A stretch of 64,000 nt of DNA, from positions 1 to 64,000 of the forward strand of contig NZ_JACHWZ010000011.1 in the NCBI RefSeq assembly GCF_014191725.1. The letters are read 5' to 3'. Positions 49,306 to 62,415 of this stretch are shown one piece after another. The notes below the pieces were generated by a model. That model was not told the DNA's origin and did not search any database. It saw nothing but the letters and a program-made list of their open reading frames with translations. A program made the position numbers and the translations under genes. How positions within the stretch are numbered: position 1 is the first letter of the stretch; each line of letters begins with the position of its first letter. The DNA comes from Microbulbifer rhizosphaerae (lineage in GTDB: Bacteria; Pseudomonadota; Gammaproteobacteria; Pseudomonadales; Cellvibrionaceae).

Positions 49306-50145
49306 TCATGGCAAATAGGCCAGCGGGTCCACAGGTTGACCGTTGCGGCGAATTTCAAAGTGGAGCTTATTGCGGTCGGTACCACTTGAACCCAGTTCCG
49401 CGATCCTCTGCCCCGCTTTGACTTCGCTTCCCTCCCGCACAAGTAGCTTGTGGTTATGGGCGTAAGCACTGAGGAATTCCTCGCTGTGCTTGACGATCAA
49501 CAGTTTTCCGTAGCCTCTCAGCGCACTTCCCGCGTAGATCACGGTGCCATTGGCTGCTGCGAGTACAGAGTCTCCCTTTTCTCCGGCGATATCAACACCC
49601 TTGCGCAAGGGATCCTGTGACCGAAACCGGCTGATTACTTTCCCTTTTGCCGGCCAGTGCCAGCGGATGGAACTATTCGAGGAATGGCTCTGGGTTTTGC
49701 GCGGTGTGGCGCGTGTTAAGGATTTTGAGCTTTCTGGCGGAGCTTTTGCCGGCGGTGGCGGCTTCCGCTTCACTTTGGCGGGCGTTTTCCCCATTGCAAC
49801 CGGCGCAGGGGGCGCCTCGCCGGTGACCCGGAGTCGCTGGCCGGGATAGATCCGGTAGGGGGAGGGAATGCGATTGATGGCCGCCAGCTCCCGGTAGTCC
49901 CTGCCGTAGCGCCAGGCAATAGAGTACAGGGTCTCGCCGCTGCTCACTGTATGATGGTCGAGAAAAATGCCCGGCGGCTGCTCCAGTGAACTGCTGGGAG
50001 CGCGCGGGTTAGAGCAGGCAGCAACCAACAGGGACAGAAGTGCCAGGCTTAATATCTTGAACGCTATCAAATTAAGCTGGCGGGGAAGATGTTTTTTCCC
50101 CAGCCTTTGTTGGCATTCAAAATGTTGCAATTGACGACATTTCAT
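49306..50145 (-). CDS. nlpD: NlpD-like LysM/LytM lipoprotein
   Basis: A 279-residue lipoprotein, activator of the amidase AmiC during division. Lipobox LLVAAC with Cys44 after a long N-region. LysM domain: HTVSSGETLYSIAWRYGRDY and IYPGQRLRV (about 65-110). C-terminal LytM domain: KGVDIAGEKGDSVLAAANGT through LHFEIRRNGQPVDPLAYLP. The first zinc-ligand His of active M23 enzymes is missing (RKGVDIAG), as in NlpD/EnvC, so no hydrolase activity is expected. Confidence 0.94.
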   Translation of the reverse strand: MKCRQLQHFECQQRLGKKHLPRQLNLIAFKILSLALLSLLVAACSNPRAPSSSLEQPPGIFLDHHTVSSGETLYSIAWRYGRDYRELAAINRIPSPYRIYPGQRLRVTGEAPPAPVAMGKTPAKVKRKPPPPAKAPPESSKSLTRATPRKTQSHSSNSSIRWHWPAKGKVISRFRSQDPLRKGVDIAGEKGDSVLAAANGTVIYAGSALRGYGKLLIVKHSEEFLSAYAHNHKLLVREGSEVKAGQRIAELGSSGTDRNKLHFEIRRNGQPVDPLAYLP

Positions 50146-50288
50146 TATTCTCTTTTTACATCAGAGGGTCGCATTTATGGAAAAAGTGTCTAAAAAAATG
50201 TTCCAAAAATCCGCCAAAAACCTTTAGAAAAAGCTGCAACTCCGACTTAAAACAGATCTTATTGCGGCGGAGACGCAGCTCTCAACAA

Positions 50289-51233
50289 CTATTGCTTTTC
50301 CATCCCGTGCCTGTTCCCGAGGTATTCCACCAGCAGGACCAATGCCATCGCGGCGAATGCGGCAATCAGTGCGGCCCCCAAATGGGCGCCCTCGCCGGTG
50401 CGCGCGACAAAGGTCGTCGGCGAGGTGTTGGACATCAGCGGTACCAGTTTGTCACCCACCGACTCGACGCCGTGGGCGGAAAGTTTCCAAGGCCAGATAA
50501 TTTTCAGGCTGCCCAGCAGTATCCCGGCAAGGAATGCCAGGGTCGAAGCCAGGTACCGGTGCATTAACCACGACAGCAGCCGGCTGAACAGCATCAGGCC
50601 AGTGGCCGCGCCGGCGGCGAAACAGGTGAGGTTGAGCAACTGCAGTTCGTGCACCGAGGCGAGCACACGGGGATAGATGCCGATCAACAATAGAATAAAG
50701 GCCCCGGAGATTCCCGGCAGGATCATGGCGCAGATCGCCAGCGCGCCGGAGAGAAACAGAGTGATGGGCGTCGCCTCGATTTGTGCGGGGCGCAGCTCAC
50801 TGACGGCTACCGCAACCAGGGCACCGCCGACAAAGCAGGCAAATACCAGCGGGGACCAGCGGGGAACCCGCCGCAGAATCGGCACCGCGGAAGCCAGTAC
50901 CAGGCCGAAAAAGAAAGCCCACACCACAATGGGATAGCTTTGCAGTAAGGAGCTGATCAGCCTGGCAAGGCTGAAAATACTGATCAGGATTCCGCCGAAC
51001 AGCGCCAGCAGAAAATTGCCGTTAATCACTCGCCAAGCCACCAGGGGGCCGCGACGAGCGAGCAGCTTCAGGCTGTGGGGGCCGATACTGCTCAGGGAAT
51101 CCAGCAATTCCTGGTAAATACCGGTAATAAAGGCGATGGTGCCACCGGAAACACCCGGCACCACATCCGCCGCACCCATGGCCATACCACGCGCCATCAC
51201 GCCCCAATAGCGACTTTGCAAAATAGATTTCAT
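50289..51233 (-). CDS. DUF368 membrane protein (polyprenyl-phosphate transporter family)
   Basis: A 314-residue polytopic inner-membrane protein. GMAMGAADVVPGVSGGTIAF (residues 16-35) and ICAMILPGISGAFILLLIGI (about 170-190) are the paired DUF368 re-entrant motifs. Members (PopT) have been implicated in recycling undecaprenyl phosphate across the inner membrane. It overlaps pcm by 4 nt (ATGA), so expression is coupled. It stands between pcm and nlpD, where many relatives have no gene. Confidence 0.92.
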   Translation of the reverse strand: MKSILQSRYWGVMARGMAMGAADVVPGVSGGTIAFITGIYQELLDSLSSIGPHSLKLLARRGPLVAWRVINGNFLLALFGGILISIFSLARLISSLLQSYPIVVWAFFFGLVLASAVPILRRVPRWSPLVFACFVGGALVAVAVSELRPAQIEATPITLFLSGALAICAMILPGISGAFILLLIGIYPRVLASVHELQLLNLTCFAAGAATGLMLFSRLLSWLMHRYLASTLAFLAGILLGSLKIIWPWKLSAHGVESVGDKLVPLMSNTSPTTFVARTGEGAHLGAALIAAFAAMALVLLVEYLGNRHGMEKQ

Positions 51234-51901
51234 CGCACCACACCGGAGAGCAGCGGCACGAAGCGCACCGCCTCCATAGTCTCCACATCAAATTGGTCGC
51301 TGTCCTCGCGGCGGGTGACCACCGTAAGATGTTGTCGCTCGTTGCCCACCGGCAGCACCAGCACACCGTTGGGCGCCAGTTGTTGCTTCAGCTCCGCGGG
51401 CACGGATGCGGGGGCGGCGGCGGCGAGAATGGCATCGAAGGGGCCCTTCTCGGGCCAGCCGAAACCGCCGTTGCTGAGTTTCAGTTCCACGTTGTAAATA
51501 CCCAAGTCGCGCAGGCGCTGCCGCGCCTTTTCCAACAGCGGGCCGATACGCTCCACCGAGTAGAGCTGATCCACCAGACGGGCGAGTATTGCGGTCTGGT
51601 AGCCGGAGCCGCTGCCCACTTCCAGCACCCGGTGCAGGGACTTGGCGCGGCTCAGAAGCAGCTCCGTCATGCGGGCGACGATATAGGGCTGGGAAATGGT
51701 CTGGCCGTAGCCGATGGGCAGCGCGGTGTCCTCGTAGGCCCGTGCCGCAAGCGCCTCGTCCAGGAACAGGTGTCGCGGCGTGGATGCCATTACATCCAGG
51801 ACTTTTTCGCTGTTAATGCCCTCTTCCCTCAGCCGCTGAATCAGGCGATTGCGGGTACGCTGCGAGGTCATCCCCAAACCTTCTCGTTTCAAGCGATCCA
51901 T
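51230..51901 (-). CDS. pcm: Protein-L-isoaspartate O-methyltransferase
   Basis: A 223-residue SAM-dependent methyltransferase that repairs isoaspartyl residues in ageing proteins. LPIGYGQTISQPYIVARMTE (residues 62-81) is the substrate-binding segment, VLEVGSGSGYQTAILARL (92-109) is SAM motif I, and FDAILAAAAPASVPAELKQQ a later motif. Upstream of nlpD-rpoS as in Pseudomonas and E. coli, but surE, usually just before pcm, is absent. Confidence 0.96.
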   Translation of the reverse strand: MDRLKREGLGMTSQRTRNRLIQRLREEGINSEKVLDVMASTPRHLFLDEALAARAYEDTALPIGYGQTISQPYIVARMTELLLSRAKSLHRVLEVGSGSGYQTAILARLVDQLYSVERIGPLLEKARQRLRDLGIYNVELKLSNGGFGWPEKGPFDAILAAAAPASVPAELKQQLAPNGVLVLPVGNERQHLTVVTRREDSDQFDVETMEAVRFVPLLSGVVR

Positions 51902-51954
51902 ATTTCTTTATTGTTCCAACTTTTCCGCTGCGTGTGGAATTCCTCTGGCCCCCT

Positions 51955-52022
51955 TGTAGGAGCCTGCTTAGAGGCGAACGAAATAGGACTCCGTAGCTGT
52001 TCGCCTGCGAGCAGGTTCCTAC
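51955..52022. repeat. REP-like inverted repeat (TGTAGGAGCCTGC type, decayed)
   Basis: Opens TGTAGGAGCCTGCTTAGAGG and closes TTCGCCTGCGAGCAGGTTCC then TA. Same family as 36398-36467 but with several mismatches. It fills the gap where surE would be expected. Confidence 0.8.
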
Positions 52023-52061
52023 TAGGGGAACTGAGTTTGTACAAGCAAAGCCTCCATCACC

Positions 52062-52100
52062 GACGGCCCGCATACGGAGCCGGAGCTCCGGGTCCCTGGA
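52062..52100. repeat. GAGCTC-type palindromic repeat next to the truD stop
   Basis: GACGGCCCGCATACGGAGCC followed by GGAGCTCCGGGTCCCTGG, related to blocks at 9255, 10924 and 57036. It lies 4 nt from the truD stop. Confidence 0.6.
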
Positions 52101-52103
52101 ATT

Positions 52104-53084
52104 CTATGTGGCGTCCGCTGCATTGACCAGCTCCGCCACCTCGCGCAACAGCGCTGTGGCAAAAGTCCCCGGCGGCAGGGCGAACTCCAATACCAGGTCG
52201 TCCCCGTTCCATTCGAACCCGAACGCCTCGGGGTACAGTACCAGCGGCCGACGCTCCTGCTTGAGACCGCAGTGCTCCAGCCAGTCGCACCAGCTCTGCC
52301 AGGGAGCAATTACTTCTCCCTCCAGTTGCCCTTGCTCTCCGGCCGCCGGATTCCTGCCTCGCCCCCAAAGGGGACCGCTGGCTTCGGCCGCAGGCTCGCC
52401 GGGGAGTAGCTCCCTCCAGTTGCCGCGGCGCACCCGCTCAGCCAGTACCTGGTTGAACAGCCAGCTGCGCGCAGCGGACATGGCAAAGGCCTTGGAGCTT
52501 TTCTGTACCCGGATATTCTCCTCTGCCAGCTGCCGCGCGAGATCCAGGTTACCTCCGTCGCGGCCAAAACGCTGCTCGCCGAAATAATTGGGCACCCCAG
52601 CGGGCACTTGTGCCAGCAACTGCTCCGTCCTGTTCCGGTCGCCGCGAATGTGCCGCAGGCGAATCACAAAACGATTGCCGCTGTGTTCCCCCCGCCGCAG
52701 TTTTCGCGGCCCGCGACAGTGTTCCAATAAGGTTATTTCGCTACTGTTCAGCCGTTCCCAATCCGGCTCAGGCTTCTGCGCCAGCCATACGCTGAACCAC
52801 TGGGTGGTTACCGCGTGGCGGTCCTTCAGGCCGTAGTAACCCACGTCCCGCGCCTGCACACCGGCGAGGCGCGCTAGCTGCCCCGCTACCCAGCCGGTAT
52901 TGGCGCCGACCTTGCGCACCCGCAGATAGACGTGCTCGCCACTTTGCGCAACCGGCGGCGCCGCCAGTTCCTCCACCACGAAATCCTCCGGATGGAAGCG
53001 AAAATCGCCGGTTATCGTCGCGCCCCCGAGCGCCCGCGGCCAGTCCAGCGCCTGCGACCAATACAGAGTCGAGGAATCAGTCAT
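52104..53084 (-). CDS. truD: tRNA pseudouridine(13) synthase TruD
   Basis: Isomerises U13 of tRNA-Glu. I start at the ATG giving [20 protein letters not shown] (326 residues), which overlaps ispF by 8 nt; a longer frame upstream lies inside isp[21 protein letters not shown] and [20 protein letters not shown] hold the active-site Asp (GLKDRHA). [14 protein letters not shown] is a further family motif. Confidence 0.95.
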   Translation of the reverse strand: MTDSSTLYWSQALDWPRALGGATITGDFRFHPEDFVVEELAAPPVAQSGEHVYLRVRKVGANTGWVAGQLARLAGVQARDVGYYGLKDRHAVTTQWFSVWLAQKPEPDWERLNSSEITLLEHCRGPRKLRRGEHSGNRFVIRLRHIRGDRNRTEQLLAQVPAGVPNYFGEQRFGRDGGNLDLARQLAEENIRVQKSSKAFAMSAARSWLFNQVLAERVRRGNWRELLPGEPAAEASGPLWGRGRNPAAGEQGQLEGEVIAPWQSWCDWLEHCGLKQERRPLVLYPEAFGFEWNGDDLVLEFALPPGTFATALLREVAELVNAADAT

Positions 53085-53562
53085 GGAAACGCTCGAGCAA
53101 CACGGCGGCCTGGGCGGCGATGCCCTCACCGCGGCCGGTAAAACCCAGGCGCTCGCTGGTGGTGGCCTTGACGCTCACCGCCCCGATATCCGCGCCGCAG
53201 TCCGCGGCGATATTCGCGCGCATGGTTTCGATATATGGGGCCATCTTCGGCGCCTGGGCGATCAGCGTGGCATCCGCGTTGACCAGGCGGTAGCCGCGTT
53301 CCGAAACCAGGCCGACCACTTTGCGCAGCAGCGCGCGGCTGTCGGCGCCGGCGTAGCTGGCATCGGTATCGGGGAAGTGGTGACCGATATCCCCCAGCGC
53401 CAGGGTGCCGAGCAACGCGTCGGCCAGCGCGTGCAAAAGTACATCGCCATCGGAGTGGGCTTTCAGGCCTCGCTCGTGAGGAATTTTCACCCCGCCCAGG
53501 ATAACGTGATCACCGGGACAGAAGGCGTGTATGTCGAAGCCCTGGCCGATTCTAAAACTCAC
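53077..53562 (-). CDS. ispF: 2-C-methyl-D-erythritol 2,4-cyclodiphosphate synthase
   Basis: Fifth step of the MEP isoprenoid pathway, 161 residues. [20 protein letters not shown] has the zinc ligands Asp8 and His10, followed by [20 protein letters not shown] and [12 protein letters not shown]. Overlaps ispD by one nt and truD by eight, a tight operon. Confidence 0.97.
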   Translation of the reverse strand: MSFRIGQGFDIHAFCPGDHVILGGVKIPHERGLKAHSDGDVLLHALADALLGTLALGDIGHHFPDTDASYAGADSRALLRKVVGLVSERGYRLVNADATLIAQAPKMAPYIETMRANIAADCGADIGAVSVKATTSERLGFTGRGEGIAAQAAVLLERFHD

Positions 53563-54314
53563 TAGCGTTTATCCTCAGTGGGTGCATAGCGGAGGCGCAA
53601 AATAGTCTCCGCGAGAAGGATATCGGAAGGGTGGGTAATCTTCAGGTTGTCTCCACGGCCCGGCACCAGCTGCGGCGCGTGGCCGAAGAGTTCCAATGCG
53701 CTGGCCTCATCGGTGACCGGCGCACCCTGTTCCAATGCCCGGCGCAAACAGGAATGCAGCAAGCCCAGGGGGGCGCGCTGGGGAGTCTGGGCCAGCCAGA
53801 TGCTGTTCCGGTCCAGGGTTTGTTCCACATACAGACGGGGCTCTGGCTCCCCTCCCCCGCTTGCGGCAGAAGGAGCTGCAAGCTTGACCGTATCGCTGGC
53901 GGGCAGAGCCAGCAGTGCCACCGGATCGGCCCGCAGCAGCGCTTCGATATCCGCCAGCGCCACACAGGGCCGCGCGGCATCGTGCACCAGCACGGTGGTC
54001 TCCCCGGCTTCCCGTGTCGCCAGATAGTTCAGCGTGGCCAACACCGAATCGGCGCGCTCCACGCCGCCGACCACCCGGTGTACCAGCGGATGCTTCGCTT
54101 CCGGCAGGTGGGAAAAGTAGGCATCGTCTTCGGACAGGGCCACGACCACACCGGCCAGCCCCGGCCAGGATAGGATATTCCGCAGGGTGAGAGACAACAG
54201 CGGGCGCCCCAGCAGTGGCAGGTACTGCTTGGGCCTGTCCGCCCCCATGCGCTTGCCGACACCGGCGGCGGGCACCACTACCCAATAATCACTAATGAGA
54301 GAACCGCTAATCAT
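53562..54314 (-). CDS. ispD: 2-C-methyl-D-erythritol 4-phosphate cytidylyltransferase
   Basis: Third step of the MEP pathway, 250 residues. [20 protein letters not shown] (residues 12-31) is the CTP-binding motif, and [20 protein letters not shown] follows the mid-domain. ispD overlaps ftsB by 4 nt and ispF by one, so the three are coupled. A Ser/Gly-rich insertion ([15 protein letters not shown]) occurs near residue 165. Confidence 0.96.
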   Translation of the reverse strand: MISGSLISDYWVVVPAAGVGKRMGADRPKQYLPLLGRPLLSLTLRNILSWPGLAGVVVALSEDDAYFSHLPEAKHPLVHRVVGGVERADSVLATLNYLATREAGETTVLVHDAARPCVALADIEALLRADPVALLALPASDTVKLAAPSAASGGGEPEPRLYVEQTLDRNSIWLAQTPQRAPLGLLHSCLRRALEQGAPVTDEASALELFGHAPQLVPGRGDNLKITHPSDILLAETILRLRYAPTEDKR

Positions 54315-54598
54315 TCTTCTGTCTCTTCCGGATCGAGAAAAATAAACAGGGTTTCGCCCTCCTCAATCAGGCCCAGGTCGTAACGCGCCTTCGCTTCCAC
54401 TCCATCGGTGCCCTCCTTGAGGCTGCGCACTTCGCGCAAAAGCTGGCGGTTTTCCCGCTCCAGCGCGGTGTTTTTACCCCGCTGCTCGGCGAGCTGGCGT
54501 TTCAGCCGCGCGACTTCCGCCAGGCTGCCCTCACCCACCCAGAGGCGGTATTGGGTGACGAGCAGTATTGCGGTGAGAATTGCCAGCAGCCAGCGCAT
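54311..54598 (-). CDS. ftsB: Cell division protein FtsB
   Basis: A 95-residue bitopic protein of the FtsQLB complex. Short cytoplasmic N-terminus, one membrane segment (residues 3-20, LLAILTAILLVTQYRLWV), then a leucine-zipper coiled coil (VARLKRQLAEQRGKNTALER). Position between eno and ispD is conserved in gammaproteobacteria. Confidence 0.95.
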   Translation of the reverse strand: MRWLLAILTAILLVTQYRLWVGEGSLAEVARLKRQLAEQRGKNTALERENRQLLREVRSLKEGTDGVEAKARYDLGLIEEGETLFIFLDPEETEE

Positions 54599-54622
54599 CG
54601 GGCTTCAGAAATGCGGAACGCG

Positions 54623-54687
54623 AAATGCGGAATGCGGAATGCCACACTCCGCTACGGAGGAGCCGCAAATATTCCGCATTCCGCATT
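54623..54687. repeat. AATGCGGAAT microrepeat palindrome
   Basis: AAATGCGGAATGCGGAAT (54623-54640) and ATTCCGCATTCCGCATT (54671-54687) are complementary, with more GCGGAA units either side. It fills the 102-nt eno-ftsB spacer. Confidence 0.7.
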
Positions 54688-54700
54688 CATAATTCCGCAT

Positions 54701-58734
<4,034 letters not shown>

Positions 58735-58923
58735 TCAGTTGAATGCCCGATGGAATCGAGCGTGCGGGGCTGGCTCGGGAGGGCTTGAGGACCCATCCCA
58801 GAGAGCGTCTCTAAAATCGCAGCGAGCCGCCGCCGGCGCACGTGCAATAAATTCTGAGGCGCTCTAGTGCCTTCGAGATGGGACGCCAGACTACCAGAAA
58901 GGCCCTGTCCGCTCAATCGCCAA

Positions 58924-60219
58924 TCACTCGCAGGCCCCGCCATAGCGCCATTTGAGCGTTCCTGCAAGCCCCTCGCCACACAGGAAAATATCCCCCACTG
59001 CAACCAGTTCACCGCCGCGGTGGACCAGGGGTACAAGGTCCCGCAGCCAGGGTTCCAGGGCCTGTTCCTGCAGGAGTTTCTTCAGCGTCTGGGAGTGCTT
59101 CCTGCCCGCCGGTCTGGCCCGTTCGCCGCCGCGGCGAAACCGGACCTGGTAATGTCCCGTCGGCCAGTCGGGCCCCGGTTCCAGCACCCAGCCACCGGGC
59201 AGCGCCAGAGTCCCGGCGCCATTCCACCGCCACTCACCAGTGAGGTCCGCGGCGGACAGCGGCGGGGTTATATAAAGGCGCTGGCGGAACCGGCGCACCA
59301 CAAGACCGCCCAGTGAGACAGCCATTTGACTGTCACCCGCGGCCTGCAGCGCCTGGTTCAGGGCCTGCTCGAGGTGCGCCGCCTCCGGCATATCGCCGCC
59401 GCACTTCGCCAACCAACTGCGCAGCAGATTTTTCCGCCGGCGCTCCGGCAATTCCCGCAGCGCGCCGAGAGCGACGCTCTCACCGAAGCGCTCGCGGCGC
59501 CGGTCGCACGAGTTCAGGTCCGCATTACCCAGGTCCTGCAGTAGCTCGGCGGCCTCGCGCAGGTTGTCCACCGCCCGTCCTACCCGCTCGCGCAGCGGCC
59601 AGCGCTCGCGCAGCAGGGGCAGCACCGCCGCGCGCAGATAGTTGCGGTCCAGGGACTGGTCCTCGTTGCTCTCGTCCTCTATCCATTGCAACCGCTGCTC
59701 GCGCGCATAGGCCTCCAGCTGAGGGCGGCCCACGCCGAGCAGCGGACGCAGCACGGTCGCCCCCCCGAGGGAGCGGCTGCCCGCCATGGCGGCCAGACCC
59801 AGAGCGCCGGCGCCGCGCAACAGGCGCAGGAAGAAGGTCTCCACCTGGTCGTCGCCATGCTGGGCCAGCAGCAGTTGATCGCCCGGCTGCAACAATTCCT
59901 CGAACACCTGGTAGCGGGCGGCGCGGGCGGCCTGTTCCAGCCCGCCGCCAGCGGTGTTCACGGACACAGACTCGCAGCGGAAGGGCATCCCCAGCCGGCC
60001 GGCCTCGGCCTCGCAGTGGCGCCGCCAGTCGTCCGCGTTGGGGCTGATGCCGTGGTGGATATGCAGTACCCGCACCTCTGTCCCGAGGGCGGCGATTAGA
60101 TGAAGCAGTACGGTGGAGTCCAGCCCCCCCGAATAGCCGAGCCACAGACGACCCGACGCTGGATGCGATTGCAGTGCGGCACGGACAATATCAGGTAGCT
60201 TTGCGTCGGAAGCGGGCAC
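58924..60219 (-). CDS. tilS: tRNA(Ile)-lysidine synthase TilS
   Basis: Modifies C34 of the minor tRNA-Ile to lysidine so that it reads AUA. 431 residues, like E. coli (432). I start at a GTG giving (M)PASDAKLPDIVRAALQSHPA; longer frames upstream have no family similarity. The PP-loop SGGLDSTVLLHLIA (near 29-42) binds ATP, and HHGISPNADDWRRHCE plus AQHGDDQVETFFLRLLRGAG follow. In relatives it lies between accA and pyrG; accA is not in the window. Confidence 0.95.
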   Translation of the reverse strand: MPASDAKLPDIVRAALQSHPASGRLWLGYSGGLDSTVLLHLIAALGTEVRVLHIHHGISPNADDWRRHCEAEAGRLGMPFRCESVSVNTAGGGLEQAARAARYQVFEELLQPGDQLLLAQHGDDQVETFFLRLLRGAGALGLAAMAGSRSLGGATVLRPLLGVGRPQLEAYAREQRLQWIEDESNEDQSLDRNYLRAAVLPLLRERWPLRERVGRAVDNLREAAELLQDLGNADLNSCDRRRERFGESVALGALRELPERRRKNLLRSWLAKCGGDMPEAAHLEQALNQALQAAGDSQMAVSLGGLVVRRFRQRLYITPPLSAADLTGEWRWNGAGTLALPGGWVLEPGPDWPTGHYQVRFRRGGERARPAGRKHSQTLKKLLQEQALEPWLRDLVPLVHRGGELVAVGDIFLCGEGLAGTLKWRYGGACE

Positions 60220-60615
60220 GGTAAACGGGAATCCCCAGGCGGAATTTGCACGACAGTATATACCCGCCCGCAGGCGAGGACGCTCGGGCGACCCGTGGCG
60301 GGGCCTCTCTCTACTCCTCTCCGATGCCGAGTCCAGCCTTGAGGGGCGCTTAACCTTGCCTTGATTCCGGTCGGCATTTCGCCGGAGGGCTTCCCTCCGG
60401 CGGTTGCGGCCTTCCTGCCCCTCAATTCCGGCTATCACCTGATCGAAAGGCTGGCAAGTGCTACTTAGTGGCCCGTTTCTGCAGACTGTTCGCACTTTTA
60501 CCCGGTTCAACTTTGCGATTTTTCCAGAAGTCGGACGATTTGCGACAGAATTCACGGAAAGATTGGCTCCTACGACCACTCCCATATCGAAACCAATAGA
60601 TTAGGTAGCATCACC
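60220..60615. promoter_or_regulatory. Divergent tilS / sugar porter intergenic region with half operator
   Basis: 396 bp without a convincing gene. At 60505-60515 GTTCAACTTTG nearly equals the arm GTCCAACTTTG of the palindrome upstream of the AraC gene (63721-63751), so a site for that regulator is plausible. A GC-rich hairpin GCCGGAGGGCTTCCCTCCGG lies near 60382-60402. No clear promoter boxes were assigned. Confidence 0.5.
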
Positions 60616-62052
60616 ATGGAAGCGACCGAAAGTCTTCCTCAAGCCGGCATGGCCGAGGAGCAATCCACAGCCTCGCTGGGCTTTATCATTCTTATCTGCA
60701 GCGTCGCCACCATCGGCGGTTTCCTGTTCGGTTTCGACAGCGGCGTCATCAACGGCACCGTGGCCGGATTGCAGGAGGCCTTTGATTCAGACAGCGCCGG
60801 CACCGGCTTCAATGTGGCTTCCATGCTGCTGGGCTGCGCCGCCGGGGCCTTCTTCGCCGGGCGCCTGGCGGATCTCTGGGGGCGCCGGCAGCTGCTGTTG
60901 CTCGCGGCGGTGTTCTTCGTCATCAGCGCCTGGGGTTCGGGCATTGCCGGCGGTTCCGCCGAGTTCGTTTTCTACCGGATACTGGGGGGGCTGGCGGTGG
61001 GTGCCGCCAGTGTGATGTCGCCGGCCTATATCAGCGAAGTGGCGCCGGCGGCCTGGCGCGGGCGCCTGATCACCATCAACCAGATCGCCATTATCTCCGG
61101 TCTGTTCGCCGCGTTTGTCAGCAATTACCTGCTGGCGCAAACCGCCGGCTCCGCCAGCATCAGCTGGTGGATGGGCTTCGAAGCCTGGCGCTGGATGTTC
61201 TGGGTGGAAATACTTCCGGCAGCCATTTTCTTTGTCTCTCTGCTGTGGATTCCGGAAAGTCCCCGATACCTGGTCCTGTCCAGGCGGACCAGGCGCGCCC
61301 GCAAGGTGTTGCGCAGACTCTACGGCGAAGGCAGCGTGGAGTCCAAACTGCGGGATATCGACGCGTCCATCGCCGCAGACCACCGGCCGCGCCTGAGCGA
61401 TCTGCTCGACAAGGCCGGGCGGCTGCGCCCCATCGTGTGGGCGGGCATCGGCCTGGCCACCTTCCAGCAGTTGGTGGGTATTAACGTGGTGTTCTATTAC
61501 GGCGCCGTACTCTGGCAGGCGGTGGGTTTCTCCGAGGCGGACGCGCTACTAATCAATATCATCTCCGGCGCGGTGAGCATCGCTGCCTGCGTGATCACCC
61601 TCAGCCTGATCGACAAGATCGGCCGCAAGCCGATCCTGCTGGCGGGCTCCTTCGGCATGGCCATGACCCTGGCCCTGGTCGTCATGGCGTTCACCAGCGC
61701 CGATATCGGCGCGGACGGCAAACTGGTGCTGTCGGATTCCATGGGCCTGCTGGCACTGGTGGCGGCCAACGCCTACGTGTTCTTCTTCAACGGCTCCTGG
61801 GGTCCGGTGATGTGGACCCTGCTCGGGGAGATGTTCCCCAACCAGATCCGCGGTTCCGGGCTGGCGGTCGCGGGGCTGTCCCAGTGGGGCTCCAACTTCG
61901 TCATCACCATGACCTTCCCGCTGCTACTGGCCGGCATCGGCCTGGCGGGGGCCTACGGTATCTACCTGCTGTTCGCGGTTCTATCCATTCCCTTCGTGGT
62001 CCGCATGGTGCGGGAGACGATGGGGCGGGAACTGGAGCAGATGGAAGGTTGA
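60616..62052 (+). CDS. Sugar porter (MFS, SP family)
   Basis: A 478-residue, 12-helix sugar:H+ symporter. TIGGFLFGFDSGVINGTVAG (residues 33-52), FAGRLADLWGRRQLLLLAAV (loop 2-3 RxGRR motif), and ESPRYLVLSRRTRRARKVLR (PESPR element) place it with XylE/AraE/GalP. QQLVGINVVFYYG binds the sugar in this family. The C-terminal PETKGR motif is altered to RETMGRELEQ. Next to an AraC regulator, and close to a likely receptor gene, so it imports a sugar not identified here. Confidence 0.94.
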   Translation: MEATESLPQAGMAEEQSTASLGFIILICSVATIGGFLFGFDSGVINGTVAGLQEAFDSDSAGTGFNVASMLLGCAAGAFFAGRLADLWGRRQLLLLAAVFFVISAWGSGIAGGSAEFVFYRILGGLAVGAASVMSPAYISEVAPAAWRGRLITINQIAIISGLFAAFVSNYLLAQTAGSASISWWMGFEAWRWMFWVEILPAAIFFVSLLWIPESPRYLVLSRRTRRARKVLRRLYGEGSVESKLRDIDASIAADHRPRLSDLLDKAGRLRPIVWAGIGLATFQQLVGINVVFYYGAVLWQAVGFSEADALLINIISGAVSIAACVITLSLIDKIGRKPILLAGSFGMAMTLALVVMAFTSADIGADGKLVLSDSMGLLALVAANAYVFFFNGSWGPVMWTLLGEMFPNQIRGSGLAVAGLSQWGSNFVITMTFPLLLAGIGLAGAYGIYLLFAVLSIPFVVRMVRETMGRELEQMEG

Positions 62053-62150
62053 GCCCGCAGCGCTGATCCGGCCCCTTACAACGCAATTTCGTCGTTCCGG
62101 CGCAGGAACGTCATGCCGGAGTTGATCCAGCACCGGAACCCAGATGCCAT

Positions 62151-62415
62151 GGTGTGGTGTAAGGTACTAATTGTGTATATCAGCTGGCCGCTAAGCGGCC
62201 AGCCGCAAGGCGCATTTGCGCCGGCATAGTCATCTATGTCAAGCAAATGCAACGCCGCAGATGGCTGCTTAGCGGCCCGCCCGAAGGGAGCCCCCCAAAT
62301 CGTCCACAGCTGCGTTGCAGCTCTTGAAAATGGAATGACCATTCCCTGCGAGCTGCGCCTAACTGTGAACAATTTGGGGGGCTCTGATATACACAATTAG
62401 TACCTTACACCACAC
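62151..62415. mobile_element. MITE-like palindromic element, copy 2 (inverted)
   Basis: About 265 bp with 32-bp perfect terminal inverted repeats, beginning GTGTGGTGTAAGGTACTAAT. Orientation is opposite to copy 1 at 47008. The interior (GAGCCCCCCAAATCG; GGCCGCTAAGCGGCC; GCAAATGCAACGCCGCAGAT) matches copy 1 on the other strand. It lies between the convergent sugar porter and AraC genes. No transposase and no clear target-site duplication. Confidence 0.9.

Noticed and set aside
50177..50227. MEKVSKKMFQKSAKNL, a 16-codon frame with GAGGG upstream
   Set aside because: Too short and AT-rich by chance; no terminator or conserved context seen.
60220..60585. N-terminal extension of tilS to 60585
   Set aside because: Added residues are Arg/Ser/Pro-rich without family similarity; the GTG at 60217-60219 gives the normal TilS length.
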